Shown in pieces: positions 15,051 to 18,227 of a stretch of DNA of 18,227 nucleotides (positions within the stretch are counted from its first letter, which is position 1; each line of letters starts with the position of its first letter). The stretch is from Christensenella sp. UBA5489. GTDB lineage: Bacteria; Bacillota; Clostridia; Christensenellales; UBA1242. Where the stretch lies: NCBI GenBank assembly GCA_002424095.1, contig DIPL01000007.1:1-18227 (forward strand), read 5' to 3'. The position numbers and the translations under genes are program-made. A model generated the notes under the pieces. It searched no databases. It saw only the letters and a program-made list of their open reading frames with translations, and was not told where the DNA came from.

Positions 15051-15418
15051 AATCTTACTCCCCGCCAATCAAAGTCGCGTTTGAACACCAATGAATATTA
15101 TATATTTGTAAATGGTGTTTCAGGCGTAGTGTTTCAAATGCAAAGAACAAAACAAAAGCCAAATGAGAACTGGAAATCAATGAAAAGAAATTCACATGGA
15201 AGCTTTTGTAAAAGTTAAAGAAAAAACAGTAATTTTTAAGTTACTGTTTTTTCGTAATTGTCAATTTATTATTTAACTATAAAATAAAGCTTATTGCCAC
15301 TTTTTACAATTTTGTAATCCTATATGTTGGATATCAGATTTATACATTTTCTAAATTTGAACTGTCTGCAAACCAAAAACCGCTAAGCGCGTGGATATTT
15401 TGCTCTTGTGATTTTGTT
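15051..15418. other. gene-poor junction region between phage module and Gabija relic
   Basis: This 368-base stretch has no complete gene. On the + strand an open frame leads to TAA 15216-15218; its last codons read like protein (YYIFVNGVSGVVFQMQRTKQ, KSMKRNSHGSFCKS) and a terminator follows 2 bases later, so it may be the 3' end of a broken gene. The opposite strand is also open over this interval, so the real strand is unsure. A second coding-like minus-strand scrap ends at 15340 (includes HALSGFWFADSSNLENV). No att-like direct repeat could be identified. Confidence 0.4.
15221..15252. terminator. strong bidirectional rho-independent terminator
   Basis: Perfect 12-bp inverted repeat aaaaaacagtaa (15221-15232) and ttactgtttttt (15241-15252) around an 8-base loop, with a T run at the 3' side on either strand. 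On the + strand it follows the stop at 15216-15218. On the minus strand it would stop read-through from the gajAB relic before the phage genes. Confidence 0.85.
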
Positions 15419-16066
15419 TTATTGTAATATATCAGCCCACTCATTAAATTTTAATTTGATTTTGATACCACGATATGCACTATTTTTATTAACATTTTGT
15501 GTTCTATAAGTTGCTTGTCTTATATCCCCAAACATTTTAATTGTAATAGTTGATTTTAATAATAATTCAAGTAAATCTAAATCATATCCTGCCAAATCTT
15601 GAACTTCATCAATATATATCTTGTCGTAATTTTTTTGTAATCTTTCTATAACACAGTTATTTAAATTACACTGAATTGCAAAATCTGTTGCGTAGTCATA
15701 ATATATCCAGTTTTTTGGGGATATATATCTGCGTAAATCATCATTTCTATAGTTTAGGTTAATAGCAATACCTTTTTTATCTTTTGGAATATCAAAAATA
15801 AAATTCTTAATGTTTGAAATGCATTTATTACTATGAAACGGTCTAACGCAATCGCACATAATAAAGTTTGCCCACGAAATCAGTTTAACATTATTTGGAA
15901 CAAAACCATTTTCTTCTTTTAATTTTTTTTCAATTGTATAACAGTTTTCTTTTGTATATGTTAATATTAAAATTTTACTTTGTTTATCTTCTAAAACTTC
16001 ATCAACTATTTCTGTTGTTTTACCTGAACCAGCAGAAGAAAATTGGACTATATTTTTACAAGGCAT
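15419..16066 (-). pseudogene. gajB: truncated gajB (UvrD-like helicase of Gabija), N-terminal domain only
   Basis: The 215-residue frame has the first half of an SF1 UvrD/Rep-type helicase: Walker A SSAGSGKTT (10-18), motif Ia region ILTYTKEN, motif II DEVQD (153-157) and motif III GDIRQATY (180-187). It then stops soon after KLKFNEWADILQ. GajB is normally about 490-500 residues, so motifs IV-VI and domain 2A are missing. The start at 16066 has GGAG upstream and overlaps the gajA stop by 11 bases, the normal gajAB layout. In Gabija, GajB assembles with GajA, senses nucleotide depletion or DNA ends and hydrolyses nucleotides. This copy cannot be a complete helicase. Confidence 0.85.
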
Positions 16067-16612
16067 TATAAATCTCCATATCAAAAATTATTTGTTTTTC
16101 ACTATTAAATATGGCATAAGCGCATTCTGTTTTATTTTTTAACATAAATTCCAATATTTCTTCTTTTGTTGATTTGCTTTGTTTAAACACTTATTAAGTG
16201 CTGTTAATTCATTTTTATTAACAATAATTTTTTCTAATGTTGTTAAATTATCATCTTTACAAATTAAAATTTTTAATTCATCATATCCATATGCATCAAA
16301 TCCATCAATTTTACTTTGATATTTTCCATCATTATCTGTAATTACAATCACGCTAATATGTAATATTCGCGCTATTTCTAAGTATCTTTTAAAAGATAAT
16401 CCATTAAGAGAAATAATGTCAACACCATCCTCTTGTGGATATTTATTATATTTTTGGTAATAAAGCTTAGAAAAGAATAACTCATCGCTCGCCCCTTCAA
16501 CTAAAATAGCTTTTTTTGAAAGTATTAAGCGAAGTGTATTATATCCACTTAGTTTAGAAAAATAATTATATACAAAATATATTAAAGAATCAATAAAAAA
16601 TAAAAAGTTACC
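16056..16612 (-). pseudogene. gajA: gajA remnant: TOPRIM domain and C-terminus, frameshifted
   Basis: The minus-strand frame is open from 16612 (just after a TAG) with no start codon and reads FFSKLSGYNTLRLILSKKA, then the TOPRIM motifs LVEGASDE and SVIVITDNDGK. These are typical of the C-terminal nuclease half of OLD-family GajA. The frame then stops at 16139, but the expected ending continues in another frame (KEEILEFMLKNKTECAYAIF to stop 16056-16058), so a one-base loss lies around 16184-16195. The N-terminal ABC-ATPase half is absent. GajA is the DNA-nicking subunit of Gabija anti-phage defence. With both truncation and frameshift this copy is non-functional. Confidence 0.85.
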
Positions 16613-16616
16613 CTAT

Positions 16617-16709
16617 TTATCTTTGCCATTCGTTGTAGCTTATCGTAGCACAATTCTCGCTAAAGTCAACTTGTAAAAAATATTGCTTAAAACAATTAAA
16701 TAAACTTAT
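16617..16709 (-). pseudogene. 30-codon gene scrap with a QVDFSEN motif
   Basis: A short minus-strand frame between stops at 16710-16712 and 16617-16619 reads like protein (FKQYFLQVDFSENCATISYN, then EWQR). It lies immediately upstream of the truncated gajA, in the place where the gajA 5' half should be. The DFSEN-type motif recalls a poorly characterised family with 'DFaENy...eiQsaHW', but this resemblance is from memory and weak. It marks foreign or rearranged DNA replacing the missing gajA start, or is chance. Confidence 0.25.
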
Positions 16710-16712
16710 TTA

Positions 16713-16738
16713 GTCAGGTAGAAATATCTGGCTTTTTT
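16713..16738 (+). terminator. rho-independent terminator with GAAA loop
   Basis: The bases gtcaggta-gaaa-tatctggc form an 8-bp stem with two G-T pairs and a GAAA tetraloop, followed by six T. It points along the + strand, yet no intact + strand gene ends just before it, so it probably belonged to a lost gene or insulates the next operon. Confidence 0.65.
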
Positions 16739-16851
16739 CAACATATTTCATTAAGTAAGCAATAGCATTACCAAGTTACATTATGCAATTTGATTCTTTA
16801 ACTTTTTGCACTACGGTCTTATTTTATAATTGTTAATTATTGCAAAAAAAG

Positions 16852-16880
16852 TTTACAATAATTTAAATTTATATTATACT
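16852..16880 (+). promoter_or_regulatory. sigma-70-type promoter for the HTH gene
   Basis: TTTACA (16852-16857), a 17-base spacer and TATACT (16875-16880) form a near-consensus promoter. It lies 58 bases upstream of the ATG at 16938 and faces away from the gajA relic. Confidence 0.7.
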
Positions 16881-16937
16881 AAATGTAGGATTAATTAAAT
16901 TGCAAAGAAGTAGTAAATAAATTGTGAGGTTGATAAA

Positions 16938-17099
16938 ATGAAATGGGAAGATATAACAAAAGAAGAGTTAAAAGAATTATATTTTAAAAAAGATTTATTA
17001 AAAGTAGAAATTGCAAATATGTTTAATGTAACCAAAAATCAAGTATCATATAAATTAGCCAAATTTAAATTAAACAAACAAAAGAAAAATGATGGGTGA
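16938..17099 (+). CDS. 53-residue helix-turn-helix protein
   Basis: ATG at 16938 has GAGG 8 bases upstream (gtgaggttgataaaatg) and the frame ends at TGA 17097-17099. The protein is basic. Residues 13-45 read like a helix-turn-helix of the homeodomain-like or terminase-small/resolvase type (LLKVEIANMFNVTKNQVSY, then KLAKFKL), comparable in pattern to 'tk.eiAk.fnvs...V...l'. It starts an apparent two-gene operon with the 102-residue gene 57 bases downstream. Role probably DNA binding: a small regulator, or the surviving N-terminus of a larger recombinase-like protein. Confidence 0.65.
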   Translation: MKWEDITKEELKELYFKKDLLKVEIANMFNVTKNQVSYKLAKFKLNKQKKNDG

Positions 17100-17155
17100 T
17101 GCTTATACATATGCATTAATAAAATAATCAAAAAATATTATTAAAAGGATGTATA

Positions 17156-17464
17156 ATGGATAATTTGATTGAATTTTATAAAACTCTCGATGAAAAAGAA
17201 TTTTATGGAAAAGACGCAGTAATGTCTATTAACGATTATTATATTTCAGAGTCTGGTGAAATTTTTTGTTATGCTGGTGTTATATTAAAAGATAAAAAAA
17301 TTATGGATTTAGAAGCGATGCCCTATTATTTTCATGGTAAGAAATCCGAAAAATTTAAAGACAAAATATTTGGATTCATTAAAATAAAAAATGGTTGCAT
17401 TTTAAAAGATCATTATTACTGCGATGTGATTCATCTATTAAAACAAAATATTGCTATTTTCTAA
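17156..17464 (+). CDS. 102-residue unknown protein
   Basis: The ATG follows AAAGGATG, a reasonable binding site, and is 57 bases behind the HTH gene, probably on the same transcript. The product is soluble, rich in Lys, Asp and Tyr, with no signal peptide or recognised motif; segments such as SINDYYISESGEIFCYAGVI suggest alternating strands. The reading frame stays open and coding-like for 46 more codons after the stop at 17462-17464, so the stop may interrupt a once longer gene. Confidence 0.6.
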   Translation: MDNLIEFYKTLDEKEFYGKDAVMSINDYYISESGEIFCYAGVILKDKKIMDLEAMPYYFHGKKSEKFKDKIFGFIKIKNGCILKDHYYCDVIHLLKQNIAIF

Positions 17465-17605
17465 ATTTACATTTTTGTTTTGTACGGCAGTAAATTTGTT
17501 AATAATAATCGTAATTATATCGGCATTGTTAGACTCAATAAGTTATTAGCAAAAAAGTCAGCAAAATTTAGAAAAACAAATTATAAAGATATATTGCGAT
17601 TTTAA
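17465..17605 (+). pseudogene. coding-like 46-codon extension in frame with the previous gene
   Basis: Directly after the stop at 17462-17464, the same frame continues without interruption to TAA 17603-17605. It reads like a natural basic C-terminus (LYGSKFVNNNRNYIGIVRL, NKLLAKKSAKFRKTNYKD). There is no start codon or binding site of its own. It is either the remainder of the upstream gene cut by a nonsense mutation, or a relic of another gene such as a transposase end. I do not recognise the family. Confidence 0.4.
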
Positions 17606-17993
17606 TAAATCAATAAACTTTTGCATTATTCCTTTGTTTTTTAAAACGCGCCATGCCTGTGGCATTAAGAATAAAATATAAGTTTAAAAATACAGTATCA
17701 TAAAAAACATTACAAAATATTAAATAAAAGCATTTTATTAAAAACAAATTCGAAAACACACTTTTGCTTTAAAAAAAACCAAGTTTATTTTAATAAAGTT
17801 GTTTAAAAAAGTCAAAAAAAGATAAAAAATTCTAACCAAATTTTCTCCGTTTTTTCGAGAATTCTAGAACATTTGTTTAAGTTATATGCTCCGATTTTTT
17901 AAATTTTGAAAGATTGAATTCATTTTTCGGTCAAAAGAAACAATATTCGACAATTTGTTTGATTCGAATATAATTTCATAATATAATTTATAT
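17606..17993. other. AT-rich intergenic region
   Basis: About 388 bases, very AT-rich with several A and T runs. A small hairpin (atgcc/ggcat) lies near 17653-17665. I see no gene, RNA gene or repeat here apart from the promoter-like sequence at 17947-17974. Confidence 0.5.
17947..17974 (+). promoter_or_regulatory. putative promoter of the signal-peptide gene
   Basis: TCGACA (17947-17952), a 16-base spacer and TATAAT (17969-17974). A second TATAAT lies at 17982-17987. Transcripts from either would have a very short leader before the ATG at 17994. Confidence 0.5.
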
Positions 17994-18227
17994 ATGAAAA
18001 GGTGGAGCGGATACTTTATACTTTGTTTTATTTTGTTCGGTGCTTTTGCTTTTATTGCAGCAGATAATCTTTCTTTTGATGGAAATCCAAATTATCAGCC
18101 AAAAGGCTCTGTTTCGTTTTCAGTTTTAGAACAAGAATCTAGTTCTATGCTTTATAGCGGAAAAACCTTAACAGGCGAAAACTTTATTTACACTCTTGAA
18201 ATAAAATCAAAGACATTCGAAAGTTTT
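17994..18227 (+). CDS. exported or membrane-anchored protein, N-terminal part
   Basis: From ATG 17994 the frame stays open to the window edge (78 codons). The N-terminus is a signal peptide or anchor: basic MKRW, then the hydrophobic FILCFILFGAFAFIAA, then polar sequence (DNLSFDGNPNYQPKGS). The visible mature part is polar and beta-like. No clear Shine-Dalgarno precedes the ATG, so the start is not certain, though the signal-like N-terminus supports it. Function unknown; codon use is a little richer in G and C than in the relic region, consistent with a resident chromosomal gene. Confidence 0.65.
   Translation, partial: MKRWSGYFILCFILFGAFAFIAADNLSFDGNPNYQPKGSVSFSVLEQESSSMLYSGKTLTGENFIYTLEIKSKTFESF

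Larger units (their letters stand above)
16613..16937. other. intergenic region between gajA relic and + strand operon
   Basis: These 325 bases hold the short coding-like scrap on the minus strand (16617-16709), a + strand terminator-like hairpin (16713-16738) and a good + strand promoter (16852-16880). I see no other gene, tRNA or repeat in it. Confidence 0.6.

Noticed and set aside
15120..15250. Minus-strand upstream gene overlapping the first phage gene, ending in TAA just before 15050
   Set aside because: A long open minus-strand reading exists here (ends SNATLIGGE), but it is very hydrophobic and lies opposite a better-looking + strand frame that ends right at a terminator. I could not decide with confidence and did not annotate it as a gene.
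1..18227. Alternative genetic code with TGA read as tryptophan
   Set aside because: Tryptophans are TGG, and TGA ends genes in natural ATGA and TGATG overlaps (for example 14387-14390).

Overview
The window is AT-rich DNA, most likely from a gut-type Bacillota (Clostridia-like) or related low-GC bacterium. It carries a prophage or prophage-remnant late (tail) gene module with a complete diversity-generating retroelement (DGR). The standard genetic code fits: natural ATGA and TAATG stop/start overlaps are used. Strong GGAGG-type ribosome binding sites precede almost every phage gene.

Layout. At 1-158 the + strand holds the tail end of an unknown gene and a coupled 20-codon frame, meeting the phage operon head-on at a bidirectional terminator (142-177). 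From about 15050 down to 247, one tightly packed minus-strand operon runs in this order: head-closure-like protein, gp10-like tail-completion protein, tail protein, short protein in the tape-measure position, 1010-residue tail hub/baseplate protein, two small membrane proteins, collagen-like fibre, fibre/adaptor protein, diversified receptor-binding protein (VR at its 3' end), Avd-like accessory protein, template repeat (TR), DGR reverse transcriptase, then small proteins and three membrane proteins. No head, terminase, integrase or endolysin gene is visible, so the module is cut off on its upstream side near 15070.

Right of the phage module is a scar-like region (15070-16710). It holds coding-like relics, a strong bidirectional terminator (15221-15252) and a decayed Gabija anti-phage system: gajA reduced to its TOPRIM end and frameshifted, and gajB cut after its first helicase domain. 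Beyond that, on the + strand, a promoter drives a 53-residue helix-turn-helix protein and a 102-residue unknown protein. After an AT-rich gap, a signal-peptide or membrane-anchored protein begins and runs off the window.

How it works together. The reverse transcriptase with Avd should copy the TR RNA with errors at adenines and place the cDNA into the VR of the C-type-lectin-like tail protein. TR and VR align over 123 bp with 15 differences, 14 of them at template adenines. They change 11 residues clustered in the C-terminal 42 residues of the presumed receptor-binding protein. A hairpin with a GAAA loop follows the VR, as in the Bordetella phage BPP-1 system, so the cassette has all known cis and trans parts.
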